Below the pieces are notes generated by a model. The model was not told the origin of the DNA, searched no databases, and saw nothing but the letters and a program-made list of their open reading frames with translations. This document shows positions 16,997 through 26,729 of a DNA stretch of 41,160 bases, one piece after another. Position numbers and translations under genes: made by a program. Numbering within the stretch: position 1 is the stretch's first letter; each line of letters opens with the position of its first letter. Source of the DNA: an uncultured SAR324 cluster bacterium (lineage in GTDB: Bacteria > SAR324 > NAC60-12); contig CABXOR010000010.1 of the NCBI GenBank assembly GCA_902513935.1, forward strand, positions 1 to 41,160, given 5' to 3'.

Positions 16997-18207
16997 ATGT
17001 GGAAAAAAATATTTAATTTAAAATTCTGGCTCCCTATTTTGGTACTTGGATTAGGTGCAGGAGTTACTTTAGCCTTGCTGAATAATAAGCCGAAAGCACG
17101 CAAAAAAAACAAATTTTCAACGGGGAACTTTGGTGGAGGTGATGGAGGCAACTTTGAGCAATCCACAAATTGAGGTAAGAACTCATGGACGTGTTCGTGC
17201 TGCAAAAAAAATAATCTTGAGCGCACGTATTGGTGGAGAAGTAATTTGGATTGGTCCAAAAATGAACGAAGGCAGTTTTTTCAAAAAAAGGCGATCAGCT
17301 TTTGAGCATTGGCATCCGGCAGTCGCAATCGCGTTTGAAGGCTCCTTTCAACGGAGTAGTGCAGTCAAAAAATGTGGATTTGGGACAATATGTTAATCCC
17401 GGAACAAAATTGGCGGTTTTGTTGGGCAGTGATCAGGCTGAGGTCGTGATCGATTTGCCGATGGGGCGCATGGATTGGCTGCCTCAATCCTCCTCATCAC
17501 TTGATGGCGAAAATCAATTTCAATTTCCTGCAACTGTTTCTTTAGCCGGAATGATTTCTGCGTCCGTTTGGAATGCGACGGTGAAACGGCATTTGCTGGA
17601 ACTGACACCGCGTGGGATGATGGTGCAATTGATAGCTGAAGCGGAGGACCCCTTTCGCCTGAGACGCAAGTCACAGGTGAAGCCGAAAAACAAACGAACT
17701 TCTGAAAACACGCTAATTAATACTGTGGGAACAGCGAATCCGGAAAGCCCACCGACTCCCCAAACCTCGAATATGCCTCTTTTTGTGGGAGCTTTTGTCG
17801 ATGTGACCATTCCAGGAAGACAACTGGAAAATGTGGTCAACATACCGGCACAAGCATTGCGGGATCAGGACACAGTGTGGATTGCCTTGGAGGGCGAGTT
17901 GGAGGTTCGGCGAGTGAAAATTGCACATCTTGATCAAGACAATATTTATCTTTCTGGTGGTGTAAAGCCAGGAGAACAGATTATCATTTCTCCCATCAAA
18001 GGTGCTGCAAATGGACTTAAAATCCGCAGTGCCGGGAAAGATAAAATCAAGAAAAAGGGAGACGGAAGAAGGAAACAGCTTTCAGGAGAAACTAAAAGGC
18101 GAAGGAAACGAGGGGATGGAAAAGGTGAACAAGGGGATGGAAAAGGGCAACAACGAGAGAATAACCAAAGAAAACAAAATTCTGTATCACATAAGGAGGA
18201 GTCATGA
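16997..18207 (+). pseudogene. RND efflux adaptor (membrane fusion protein), two frameshifts
   Basis: HlyD/AcrA-type periplasmic adaptor in three frames: 16997-17109 (membrane anchor, WLPILVLGLGAGVTLALL), 17110-17289 (first lipoyl half, RVRAAKKIILSARIGG) and 17290-18207 (second lipoyl half, beta-barrel and proximal domains). Removing one A from the A8 run 17102-17109 and one from the A7 run 17283-17289 restores a 402-residue protein. The lipoyl halves are joined by only about eight residues (GIRQSQS), so the usual alpha-helical hairpin of some 60-100 residues is absent. The last 50 residues form a Lys/Arg/Gly/Gln-rich tail. Its stop overlaps the pump start (ATGA). Either a decaying gene or an unusual adaptor with homopolymer errors. 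Confidence 0.8.
18112..18153 (+). repeat. Two tandem 21-bp purine-rich repeats
   Basis: Two copies of a 21-bp unit starting GGGGATGGAAAAGG (18112-18132 and 18133-18153) encode GDGKGEQ and GDGKGQQ in the adaptor's C-terminal tail. They lie in a longer purine-rich stretch (about 18040-18180) whose coding strand has very few pyrimidines. Confidence 0.75.
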
Positions 18208-21200
18208 TTCGTTGGATGGCAGAACATAAAGTGGCGGCAAATTTGCTGATGGTCATTATTTTAGTGGCCGGTGTAATGGGTGTTTCCAATATCAAACAGG
18301 AAGTGTTCCCTGAGTTTGATCTCGATTTTATTGTTGTAGCTGCTCCGTATTCTGGTGCAACTCCTGATGAAATTGAGGAATCAATATTGTTGCCGATTGA
18401 AAATGCAGTTTCTGGAATAACTGGAATCAAAAAAATTACTGGAACTGCTAAAGAAGGCATGGGCAGTTTCCGGATTGAACTGCAAAAAGGGGCGGACAAA
18501 AAAAGGGTGTTTGACGAGGTGGAATCGGCTGTTACTGGATTGACGACTCTTCCTGAAGAGGCCGATGATGCTCAGGTGCAGTTACCTCGAAGGCGGAGAG
18601 AAGTTTTGAATATCGCACTTTATGGAGATGCACCGGCGCGGTCATTGATTGAGTTGGCTCAAATGGCTCGGGACACTTTGTTGACGCATCCGGACATCAC
18701 GCAAGTCGATGTGGAACAGTCGCGGGGTTTTGAAATGACACTCGAAATTTCAAAATCTGCCTTGCAGCAACATGCTCTCACGCTGAATCAAATTTCCGGA
18801 ATCATCCGCCAGGCAACTCTTGATATGCCCGGAGGAAAGATCCAAACTGTCGGAGGTGATCTGCTCATTCGCACCAAAGAGCGTCGTTACACGGCAGCGG
18901 AATATGCAGAAATTACGCTGCTAACAACCGACCAGGGGATTTTGCGCTTGGGCGATATTGCCCACATTTCGGATGGATTTGAGGAGTCAGATCTTCGTTC
19001 ACGATACAACGGAAAACCGTCGGAACGAATCTTAGTTTACCGTGTCGGCGAGCAAACGCCAACCGACGTTTCAAAAGCTGTTCATGAAAAAATGGAAGAA
19101 TTAAAAAGTCAGTTACCATCTAGTGTGCAAACACAAATTGTGAAAGATTCATCCATCATTTTGGAAGATCGCATCAATTTATTGATGAAAAATTTATGGT
19201 TGGGACTGGGTTTGGTCTTTCTGACATTGTCACTTTTTTTAAGAGTGGATTTGTCTTTTTGGATTATGATAGGCATTCCCATAAGCTTTGCCGGTGCCAT
19301 GATTTCGATGCCGATCACCGATTCCAGCATCAACATGATTTCGCTTTTCGCCTTTATTTTGGTTTTAGGAATTGTGGTGGATGATGCCATTGTAGTCGGC
19401 GAAAATATCTATGCGCATCAGGAAATGAAAAAATCGCCATTGGATGCTGCTGTGGACGGCGCAATTGAAATTGCCCCGCCGGTTTTAATTACAATCCTGA
19501 CCACCATCGCAGCTTTCATTCCGATTTATTTTATTCCAGGCATCACCGGAAATATTTTCCAAAATATTCCAAATGTTTTGATTGCGGTTTTACTCTTTTC
19601 TTTGCTGGAAGTTATGTTTATTCTTCCCGGACATCTCTCACACATCAATCGGGTGATGGCTTGGATACTTGCGCCACTTGGGAAAATTCTTGAAATGCCG
19701 CGACATTATTTCAGTTCCGCCCTTTTTTGGTTTTCCAAAAAACCATACCGTAAAATTTTGGAAAAGAGTATTACTTACCGTTACACTATTTTTGCACTCG
19801 GTCTTTTCTTTATATTACTTTGCGCAGGATTGGTGGCAGGCGGACACATGAAATTTACTTTTTTCCCCAAAATAGATCGCGATAACATTGCAGTCACCGC
19901 ACGAATGCCTTTTGGAACTCCGGCCTCGGTCAGTCGTGAAGTTGAAGAAAAAATGTTGCGCAGCGCAGAAAAGTTGCTCCGTGAATATGAAGTTGAAATA
20001 GGACAACCTGTTCATGATGGGATTTACAGTACAGTCGGAAGGGGCGGTGCTAACAAAACTTCGGTACGAGTTTATCTGAAACCTCTCAATGAACGAAAAT
20101 TTGCGGCAGTCGAATTTTCAAGAAGATGGCGCAAAGAAATGGGCGAAGTTGCCGGAATTGAAGCACTCAACATTCGTGCGCGACATTCTATGGGTTCAAA
20201 TTACGATATTGATCTGCAACTCAGTCACCCCGATACAAATAAACTTTTGGTCATCGTCGAGCAATTTAAAGAAAAATTGGGTGAATATCCCGGAGTCAGT
20301 AACATAGAAGACAGCACCGAAGACGGAAAACGTGAAGTGCAATTGCGTCTCAGTCCGGCTGGACGAACTTTGGGTTTAAGTACACAAGAATTGACTCAGC
20401 AAATTCGAGCTGCTTTTCAAGGCGTTGAAGTTTTTAAATTGTTGCGAGATAGCGATGAAGTGAGCGTGAAACTACGCTTACCGTTCGAAGAACGCCGATA
20501 TTTGGGGGATTTGGAGGATTTGGTAATCTTGTCTCCTACTGGAGAATTATTGCCTTTGAGACAAGTGGCTGAGTTAAAATTCGGTCAATCTTACAGTGCC
20601 ATCCGGAGAATTGACGGACGGCGAATTGTGAGCGTAAGGGCGTTGGTGGATTCCGGAGTTGGTAACACAGGAGAAATCCAAAGCTCCATCAAACAAGAAC
20701 TTTTGCTGAATATTAAAAGTCAAAACCCGCAATTGCAATATTCATTTGAAGGCGCACACCGTGCGCAAACCAACACAATGGACGGTGTAAAACAAGGCGG
20801 TATTGTGGCTTTGCTTTTGATTTACAGCTTGTTGGCGTTGCAGTTCCGGAGCTATTTTCAACCTGTTATTATCATGACTGCAATTCCGTTTGGAATGGTT
20901 GGAGCACTTCTAGGACATTTGCTGATGGGTTACAGTTTGAGTGTTATCAGTGTTTTGGGAATTGTCGCATTGACCGGAATTGTGGTCAACGATTCACTGA
21001 TTTTAGTGGATTTCATCAACCGTTACCGCGAGAGAGGAACTCCAATTCGACAAGCAATTGTTGAAGCTGGAGTGCGCCGTTTCCGACCAATTTTATTGAC
21101 AACCCTAACCACCTTTTTCGGTTTGCTCCCAATGCTTTTTGAGCAATCCTTACAAGCAAGATTTTTAATTCCAATGGCCATCAGTTTAGCGTTTGGAGTG

Positions 21201-21305
21201 TTGTTTTCAACTTTTGTGATCCTCCTATTTATTCCGGTACTTTACATGATTTTGGAAGATTTTAAGGGGCTTGTAAGTAGAAAACCTAAAAAAGTAGAAG
21301 TTTAG
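18204..21305 (+). CDS. RND multidrug efflux pump, AcrB/HAE family
   Basis: A 1033-residue inner-membrane proton-driven exporter with the expected two-fold layout: TM1 (AANLLMVIILVAGVMGV), a large periplasmic domain starting with V-F-P-E-F-D, TM2-6, TM7, a second periplasmic domain and TM8-12. The proton-relay pair D393-D394 is in TM4 (GIVVDDAIVV). In TM10 the position of the AcrB lysine is occupied by GIVVNDS, as in other sub-branches of the family. ATG 18204 has AAGGAGG 6-7 bases upstream and overlaps the adaptor stop. The full length is intact, in contrast to the broken adaptor and kinase upstream. No TolC-like channel gene is in the window. Substrates cannot be read from the sequence. Confidence 0.92.
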   Translation: MIRWMAEHKVAANLLMVIILVAGVMGVSNIKQEVFPEFDLDFIVVAAPYSGATPDEIEESILLPIENAVSGITGIKKITGTAKEGMGSFRIELQKGADKKRVFDEVESAVTGLTTLPEEADDAQVQLPRRRREVLNIALYGDAPARSLIELAQMARDTLLTHPDITQVDVEQSRGFEMTLEISKSALQQHALTLNQISGIIRQATLDMPGGKIQTVGGDLLIRTKERRYTAAEYAEITLLTTDQGILRLGDIAHISDGFEESDLRSRYNGKPSERILVYRVGEQTPTDVSKAVHEKMEELKSQLPSSVQTQIVKDSSIILEDRINLLMKNLWLGLGLVFLTLSLFLRVDLSFWIMIGIPISFAGAMISMPITDSSINMISLFAFILVLGIVVDDAIVVGENIYAHQEMKKSPLDAAVDGAIEIAPPVLITILTTIAAFIPIYFIPGITGNIFQNIPNVLIAVLLFSLLEVMFILPGHLSHINRVMAWILAPLGKILEMPRHYFSSALFWFSKKPYRKILEKSITYRYTIFALGLFFILLCAGLVAGGHMKFTFFPKIDRDNIAVTARMPFGTPASVSREVEEKMLRSAEKLLREYEVEIGQPVHDGIYSTVGRGGANKTSVRVYLKPLNERKFAAVEFSRRWRKEMGEVAGIEALNIRARHSMGSNYDIDLQLSHPDTNKLLVIVEQFKEKLGEYPGVSNIEDSTEDGKREVQLRLSPAGRTLGLSTQELTQQIRAAFQGVEVFKLLRDSDEVSVKLRLPFEERRYLGDLEDLVILSPTGELLPLRQVAELKFGQSYSAIRRIDGRRIVSVRALVDSGVGNTGEIQSSIKQELLLNIKSQNPQLQYSFEGAHRAQTNTMDGVKQGGIVALLLIYSLLALQFRSYFQPVIIMTAIPFGMVGALLGHLLMGYSLSVISVLGIVALTGIVVNDSLILVDFINRYRERGTPIRQAIVEAGVRRFRPILLTTLTTFFGLLPMLFEQSLQARFLIPMAISLAFGVLFSTFVILLFIPVLYMILEDFKGLVSRKPKKVEV

Positions 21306-21777
21306 ACGGAAGTGGTTTGAGCAGTGATTATTTCGTTTTAGCTCTGTTTACATCCGATATCAAATAATAGGAAAAATCATGACTGAGTAAAAAATAAATA
21401 ATTCCGAATAGGAAGAAGTGGGAAACTCGACTTTCGGGAAATGGGGTGTAATTTATTTCAGTCACGTTGATACCAGAACTAGGTCTCCCAAAAAGATTAC
21501 TAATATGTGATGGACACTTAACTTAGTAAAACCAGCGGGAGCCGCTTGGTTGACCTGTTTATTTATTTTAATACCTTTTTTCAACGTTGCTGTGGTTTTA
21601 TTTGCTATTAATATTTTGTCAAAGTAAAAATGTTGGATAGCACCTATCTTTTTTTCCCCACTCTGGAGCAAGTCAACGAGAAAATTATTTCATTTCAATC
21701 CATCATAAGAAAAGGAATTACAAAATTATCCGGCAATGTTGAGTGAGATCAAGATACTGATTGAGAAAAGCTTCAAC
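21306..21777. other. Intergenic region with a possible membrane-protein remnant
   Basis: I see no complete gene here. On the plus strand 21511-21627 is a 38-codon open stretch ending in TAA that reads like the C-terminus of a membrane protein (PAGAAWLTCLFILIPFFNVA); it is preceded by TGA and has no start codon near its beginning. A 69-codon minus-strand frame over 21462-21671 covers the same bases and is less protein-like. No terminator was found after the pump gene. Confidence 0.35.
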
Positions 21778-22663
21778 TTACTTTAAGTTAATGAGGGCCT
21801 GATTTAGCTCAGGGTGGAGGAACTTGTAGTCGCTTTCCATAAGTTTTGAGGGATAAACACGGTTACTGGAGAGCAGCAGTTCATTTGCCATTTCACGCAA
21901 TGCAATGCGTGCGGCAAATGCCGGTAACGGAAAAATTGTGGGACGACTCAAAACTTGGCCTAAAGATTTGGCGAACGTACGGTTGTTGAGGGGATTCGGT
22001 GTGACAAAATTTACTGGACCCTGTAATGAGTTGTTTGTCAAAACATATTGAATCATTGCCACGGCATCATCAATACTGACCCAACTCATATATTGCTCTC
22101 CTCTACCGAAAACACCGCCGAGCCCCAATTTGAACGACACCAGGATCTTTTTCAGGGCTCCTCCTTCTTTACTCAGTACAGTACCAAAGCGCATTTTTAT
22201 TACTCTAATTCCTGCTTTAGCAGCAACTTTTAAGGCATCTTCCCACTGTACACAAACATTTGCCAGGTAACCGCTTCCGGCCTTGCTATCTTCATCAACA
22301 ATTTCTGTTCCTCTGTCACCATAGAAACCAACTGCTGACGCAGAAATAATTAACCGAGGTATCTGATTAGAGTTGGTAAAGTACTCAGCCAAAAGTTTTG
22401 TTCCTTTGACCCGGCTGTTCAAGATACGGTTTTTCTTTGTTTTACTCCAACGACCAACTGCAATGTTTTCACCTGCCAAGTGAACGACTGAATAGATTTC
22501 CCCAACCCGGGCTAAATCCTTTAAACAAATTCCGTATTCCAACAGGTGAATCCGGATCATTATTCAGGCGCGGCAAACTGATTGCAGAATGACCTTCGGC
22601 AGTTAGGGCCTTTGACAATGCAGTTCCGATTATTCCGGATGATCCTGTGATAAGTACTTTCAT
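21778..22663 (-). pseudogene. TIGR01777-type NAD-dependent epimerase, frameshifted
   Basis: An extended short-chain dehydrogenase of the YfcH/TIGR01777 branch, broken near its N-terminus. The first part begins at ATG 22663 with the nucleotide-binding motif G-S-S-G-I-I-G (MKVLITGSSGIIGTALSKAL) and runs about 40 codons; the rest, in another frame, ends at 21778 and contains H-L-A-G-E-N-I, S-A-S-A-V-G-F-Y-G-D-R-G and the family tail around RVYPSKLMESDYKF. Removing one base near 22527-22529 (coding TTT) joins them as ...GIRN-CLKDLARVGEI. The catalytic region is intact. The gene lies 16 bases after the HAD gene, so they form an operon. The biochemical role of this branch is not established. Confidence 0.75.
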
Positions 22664-22679
22664 CAGAACCGGGCAAGTG

Positions 22680-23360
22680 TCAAATGGGTTCAGCGAATTT
22701 GGGCAGTCCCCAATATTCTGGATCAAAGTCTTTCAGAGAAGAAATTATTTGCGATGCATTTTTGTAGTGACAATGATCCATATTGGGATCAGGTACAACG
22801 ACCACGGACATTCCTGCAGCCAATGCGGCTTCAGTTCCGGTAGGCGCATCTTCAAAAACCAGACATTCCGCAGGATCAACCCCAACTCGATTTGCTGCAA
22901 GCAGGAAGATATCAGGAGCAGGCTTACCTTCTTTCAATTCAGGGTCATCTCCCCTGACAATTTGAGCGAATTGGGAAAACCATTTTTTATGTTTTTCAAA
23001 TTTTGCCTCAAACATCGGAGACGATGAACTAGTGGCCAAGGCTTGTGGAATCCCCAATTTGAAGAAATGAGTGGTCATCTCTTTTGCACCGGGTAAGGCC
23101 TCAGTATCTTTAAATTTTTCCAGCAAAACGTCTTTCCTTGAGTACAGGTAATCTTGCGGACTAATTGGCAAGTCCAGACTTTCAACTATAATTTCTGCGG
23201 CCTGAATAGATCTACGGCCAATAATCTTTTCCTTAACGGACCAATCGAAAACCTTTCCGAATTCACCTACAATTTGCTGGGTGACTTCGGTGTATATGCC
23301 TTCTGTATCCAGGAGGAGGCCGTCCATATCATATATCAAACAGGAAATATTCGGAGACAT
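22680..23360 (-). CDS. HAD-superfamily phosphatase, subfamily IA
   Basis: A 226-residue haloacid-dehalogenase-type phosphohydrolase. Motif I is D11-M-D13-G (IYDMDGLLLDTEG), motif II A-T-S-S-S-S-P, the motif III lysine is in E-G-K-P-A-P-D and motif IV is V-F-E-D-A-P-T-G. An alpha-helical cap lies between motifs I and II. The C-terminal W-G-L-P-x-F sequence and overall arrangement recall the eukaryotic HDHD1 (pseudouridine-5'-phosphatase) and beta-phosphoglucomutase-like groups; the substrate is unknown. It is the first gene of a two-gene operon with the epimerase-like gene. Confidence 0.85.
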   Translation of the reverse strand: MSPNISCLIYDMDGLLLDTEGIYTEVTQQIVGEFGKVFDWSVKEKIIGRRSIQAAEIIVESLDLPISPQDYLYSRKDVLLEKFKDTEALPGAKEMTTHFFKLGIPQALATSSSSPMFEAKFEKHKKWFSQFAQIVRGDDPELKEGKPAPDIFLLAANRVGVDPAECLVFEDAPTGTEAALAAGMSVVVVPDPNMDHCHYKNASQIISSLKDFDPEYWGLPKFAEPI

Positions 23361-23434
23361 TGTTTTATGTTTAAAAATTTAAGTGATGAAATTGAGAAAG
23401 GCAGATTTACATAGGAGAGCCTTAAGTGCTGTTA

Positions 23435-24172
23435 TTAAAAAAGTTCGGGTACATAATTCAGCAAATCTACAGTGTATTTTTCGCCGTTACTCAATTTGTA
23501 GCTGACAGAATTTTCATCTTCCCAAACCAGTTTCAGGCGATAATTTACGTCCTGAATTAGGAGATTATCAACACTTTTAGAATCGCCAAGTTTTCGATTA
23601 ATAACATGAAGTCTGAAGGTGTAAAGCCTGTTTTTTATTTCCTGCCCGCTTGCATTGAGACGTATGACTTCTTTTGAGTCGGCTATATGGTAGAATATAA
23701 CATGAGTTGCAGCAGGAGTTACTCCGGATCCGGTCCGGAGGTAAGGTAATATGGCTTGAATATTATTCTGAAATATTCTAAAAATTCTTTTAAGTCCAGT
23801 AATGTTGTTTGAATACTGGTAAAATTCCGGGTCAATCTGCCAAAAACGTGCATCTCTATCTGCCTCAGCTTTTACAATGTTAAGCCCCAAAACTCCATTT
23901 TGATCTCGAAAGAGGTATACGTGGCTTTCAGTACTTTTAATGCTAACAATTTTAAAAATCACACGTTGGGGATGTGAGTCTAAAAGCTTCTTCTCGAGAT
24001 AAATCCCGTTGCCCATCCTGTTCTCAGGAAAGATTTGATATGGTGAAAGATCTATTACTCCCTTGTGAGTAGAATCTCTTAAAAAACTCTCAACGGCCCA
24101 AATTCCATTTGGTGAAAATATCCACAAAAGCCCAGAAAAAACAATAAAAAAATATCTTTTACAATTAAACAT
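23435..24172 (-). CDS. Exported protein of unknown function
   Basis: A 245-residue protein with a signal peptide (MFNCKRYFFIVFSGLLWIFS, cleavage after W-A near residue 27). The mature part is rich in beta-strand-like segments and aromatic residues, with no cysteine, no transmembrane helix and no motif I recognise. The stop is 74 bases downstream of the HAD gene start region, but both are read on the minus strand with this gene upstream. Periplasmic location is inferred from the signal only. Confidence 0.65.
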   Translation of the reverse strand: MFNCKRYFFIVFSGLLWIFSPNGIWAVESFLRDSTHKGVIDLSPYQIFPENRMGNGIYLEKKLLDSHPQRVIFKIVSIKSTESHVYLFRDQNGVLGLNIVKAEADRDARFWQIDPEFYQYSNNITGLKRIFRIFQNNIQAILPYLRTGSGVTPAATHVIFYHIADSKEVIRLNASGQEIKNRLYTFRLHVINRKLGDSKSVDNLLIQDVNYRLKLVWEDENSVSYKLSNGEKYTVDLLNYVPELF

Positions 24173-24753
24173 AGATCATTATGGCTGTCTCAATTCTATC
24201 TTTTCCTGATGTCTTATAAGTTGAATTTATTGAAAAGTTTTAATTTTATTATCCCGTACTTGATCCCGGATACTGGTCTCTGCTCATGTAGAGAACAGAA
24301 TTATGAAGCTGTATCCCAATTGGTTCATACTTTATGCTTCGCACCAAGCAGTGCCAATAAAACGGAATTGAAAGCGTAAACCAAGGTAAGCTTTTCCGGC
24401 TTTAATTTTTCATTCTACAAAATAACATCTTTCGTAGCACATTGATTATAGCAAACTTTTTTACTGAAGCCAGTGAAATATTCCCTGTGGAACTTGAGTC
24501 CTGTCCATGTTGATATTAGAATATACATTTCACGCATTTTAAACTGTTTTAATAATTGCACACGCAAATCAATAATTCTTCAAACATTCTTAAATACCAT
24601 TACTACGAAGATAGTCTCTAACCGTTCGAAAAGCAGGAACCTGTTTTTTCAATTACTGAGAGCAATTGTATTCTTGTTCTCACTGGAGTTACACATTTTT
24701 AGGGAAACATCTTACTAAAATACAAGAAATTATACAAACCACCACATTAAAAA
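24173..24753. other. Intergenic region upstream of selB, no gene seen
   Basis: A 581-base gap between divergent genes. I searched it for a tRNA-Sec (long acceptor arm, TCA anticodon, TTCGA-type T-loop) and found none. A plus-strand frame of 81 codons at 24473 has neither a binding site nor protein-like composition. The region should hold the selB promoter, but no strong -35/-10 pair stands out. Confidence 0.4.
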
Positions 24754-26712
24754 ATGGATTCAAATAAAACTGCAGGCCTTTCCTCCCGGCCTTTTGTTAT
24801 CGGAACCAGCGGACATATTGACCATGGAAAAACTACTTTGGTCAAGACTCTCACTGGAGTGGATACTGACCGTTGGGCAGAAGAAAAAAAACGTGGGATA
24901 ACCATTGATCTTGGTTTTGCTCATTATGAGGATGAACAAGGGAATCAAATGGCATTCGTGGATGTACCGGGTCACGAAAAATTTATTCACAACATGTTGG
25001 CAGGCGTGGCTGGACTGGATGCAGTTTTACTCGTTGTAGCTGCAGATGAAGGGGTGATGCCACAAACACGGGAACATCTGAACATCTGTAATATGTTGAA
25101 AATTCAAACAGGGTTGGTGGCTCTCACAAGAATTGATTTGGTGGAAGAAGCAGAAATGGTCGAACTCTGTCGTGAGGAAGTTTCAGAATTGCTGAAAGGA
25201 ACATTTCTTGAGGGGGCGCCGATTTTAGCTGTCTCTCCAGTGACGGGTGAAGGATTGGATGAACTCCGTAAGACACTGTCAAAACTACCGAAAAAAATAC
25301 AGCATCCGGCAACAGAAAAACCATTCAGGCTTCATGTTGATCGTTCTTTCACGCTAAAGGGCTTTGGCACAGTCGTCACGGGAACTGTGCTCAGCGGAAC
25401 AGTTAGACAAGATGAGGAAATATTGCTATATCCGCAACGGCGGAACTTACGTATTCGAGGATTGCAGAACCACGGTCAGGAAGTCAAAGAAACTAATGCA
25501 GGACAGAGGTCCGCTCTGAATTTAGCAGGAATCACCAAAGAAGAAATTCAACGCGGTGACCAGTTGGCGCATCCGGAATCATTACTGGACAGTTATTTGC
25601 TTAATGTGTCATTGACTCTGTTGGAAGACGTTTTAGCCCCTCTGAAAAACAGGACTCGTGTTCGTGTTCATCTTGGCAGCAAGGAAGTTTTTGGACGAAT
25701 TGTTTTGCTGGAAGGTGAAACTTTGCCTCCAGGAGAAACAGCGTTGGTTCAATTACGTTTGGAAAGTTTGGTAAGCGGTAGTTATGGAGACCGATTTATC
25801 GTCCGGAGTTATTCACCAATGATTACCTTAGGTGGAGGAATGGTGATTGACCCTTCTCCCGGTAAATCCAGGAGAGTACAGCACGAACTTCCTGAACGGC
25901 TGGAACGTCTTCATGTTGGCGATGAAAATATTCGATCTGAAGAAGTGATCTATTTGCAGTCTGTTCGGGGAGTAACTGAGTCTGAATTTTCGGTTCGCAC
26001 CGGCCTTTCCAGCAGGCAGTCCGGAAAAGCTTTACAGCTTTTGCAAAGTCAGCAGAAAGTACTTTGTGTTGAACCTCTCACAGGACGTTATCTGCATGTG
26101 GAGCATATTGTGCGAATCGGCAAATTTTTGGGCAGAGCGTTGGAGCAGCATCACGCAAAATTCCCTGATCGCGATGGGATGACCCGTTCTGAACTTGGTG
26201 GTAAACTTTCCTTGATTTTTACAGAAAAAGAGGTTGAAAAACTGCTAAAATATTTGGTGAAAGTTGGTCTGTTTACACAAAATGATCAGTATATTTCCTT
26301 AGCAGAACATCAACCGCAGACATCACAAAGCAGGGAAGACAGTCTTGCACGCTGTCTTGAATTGATTAAGTCCGGTGGTTTCCAACCTATACGCCGCACA
26401 CATTTACTCCAGGAACTGGGTTTAAACGAAAAGGATGGCATGACATTACTCAAATCTGCAGCACATTCAAAACGACTTGTAAGGGTTACAGAGGATTTAC
26501 ACTATATTCCAGAGCAAATTGCATCAATTATAGAAAGTCTGCGATTTTATTTTAGTGAAAATCCAAACATTACTGTAATCCAATTCAAAGAATTACTAAA
26601 CATTTCTCGCAAACATGCAATTGATTTGTTAGAGTATTTTGATAGTCAACAGCTCACAATCCGGGAAGATAACCACCGAATTCCGGCCAGAATTACAGCT
26701 ATAAACAATTAA
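24754..26712 (+). CDS. selB: Selenocysteine-specific elongation factor SelB
   Basis: Delivers Sec-tRNA to the ribosome at UGA codons marked by a SECIS element. The 652 residues fit the bacterial family. GTPase motifs: G-H-I-D-H-G-K-T (20-27), D-V-P-G-H-E (70-74) and T-R-I-D (125-128, where most elongation factors have NKxD). Domains 2 and 3 follow ([17 protein letters not shown] near 200), and the C-terminal third consists of winged-helix repeats that in SelB bind the mRNA hairpin (for example the SARKHAID-like element [13 protein letters not shown] near 615). selA, selC and a selenoprotein gene are not in the window, so the rest of the pathway must be elsewhere. An LpoA-like gene follows after 17 bases. 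Confidence 0.94.
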   Translation: MDSNKTAGLSSRPFVIGTSGHIDHGKTTLVKTLTGVDTDRWAEEKKRGITIDLGFAHYEDEQGNQMAFVDVPGHEKFIHNMLAGVAGLDAVLLVVAADEGVMPQTREHLNICNMLKIQTGLVALTRIDLVEEAEMVELCREEVSELLKGTFLEGAPILAVSPVTGEGLDELRKTLSKLPKKIQHPATEKPFRLHVDRSFTLKGFGTVVTGTVLSGTVRQDEEILLYPQRRNLRIRGLQNHGQEVKETNAGQRSALNLAGITKEEIQRGDQLAHPESLLDSYLLNVSLTLLEDVLAPLKNRTRVRVHLGSKEVFGRIVLLEGETLPPGETALVQLRLESLVSGSYGDRFIVRSYSPMITLGGGMVIDPSPGKSRRVQHELPERLERLHVGDENIRSEEVIYLQSVRGVTESEFSVRTGLSSRQSGKALQLLQSQQKVLCVEPLTGRYLHVEHIVRIGKFLGRALEQHHAKFPDRDGMTRSELGGKLSLIFTEKEVEKLLKYLVKVGLFTQNDQYISLAEHQPQTSQSREDSLARCLELIKSGGFQPIRRTHLLQELGLNEKDGMTLLKSAAHSKRLVRVTEDLHYIPEQIASIIESLRFYFSENPNITVIQFKELLNISRKHAIDLLEYFDSQQLTIREDNHRIPARITAINN

Positions 26713-26729
26713 AGAAAACGGCATACAAA

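Noticed and set aside
21462..21671. 69-codon minus-strand frame
   Set aside because: Lies opposite a more protein-like plus-strand stretch and has no support of its own.
24473..24718. 81-codon plus-strand frame upstream of selB
   Set aside because: Poor composition, no binding site, and no recognisable fold or signal.
24173..24753. tRNA-Sec (selC) next to selB
   Set aside because: No cloverleaf, T-loop consensus or TCA anticodon arm could be assembled in this gap on either strand.
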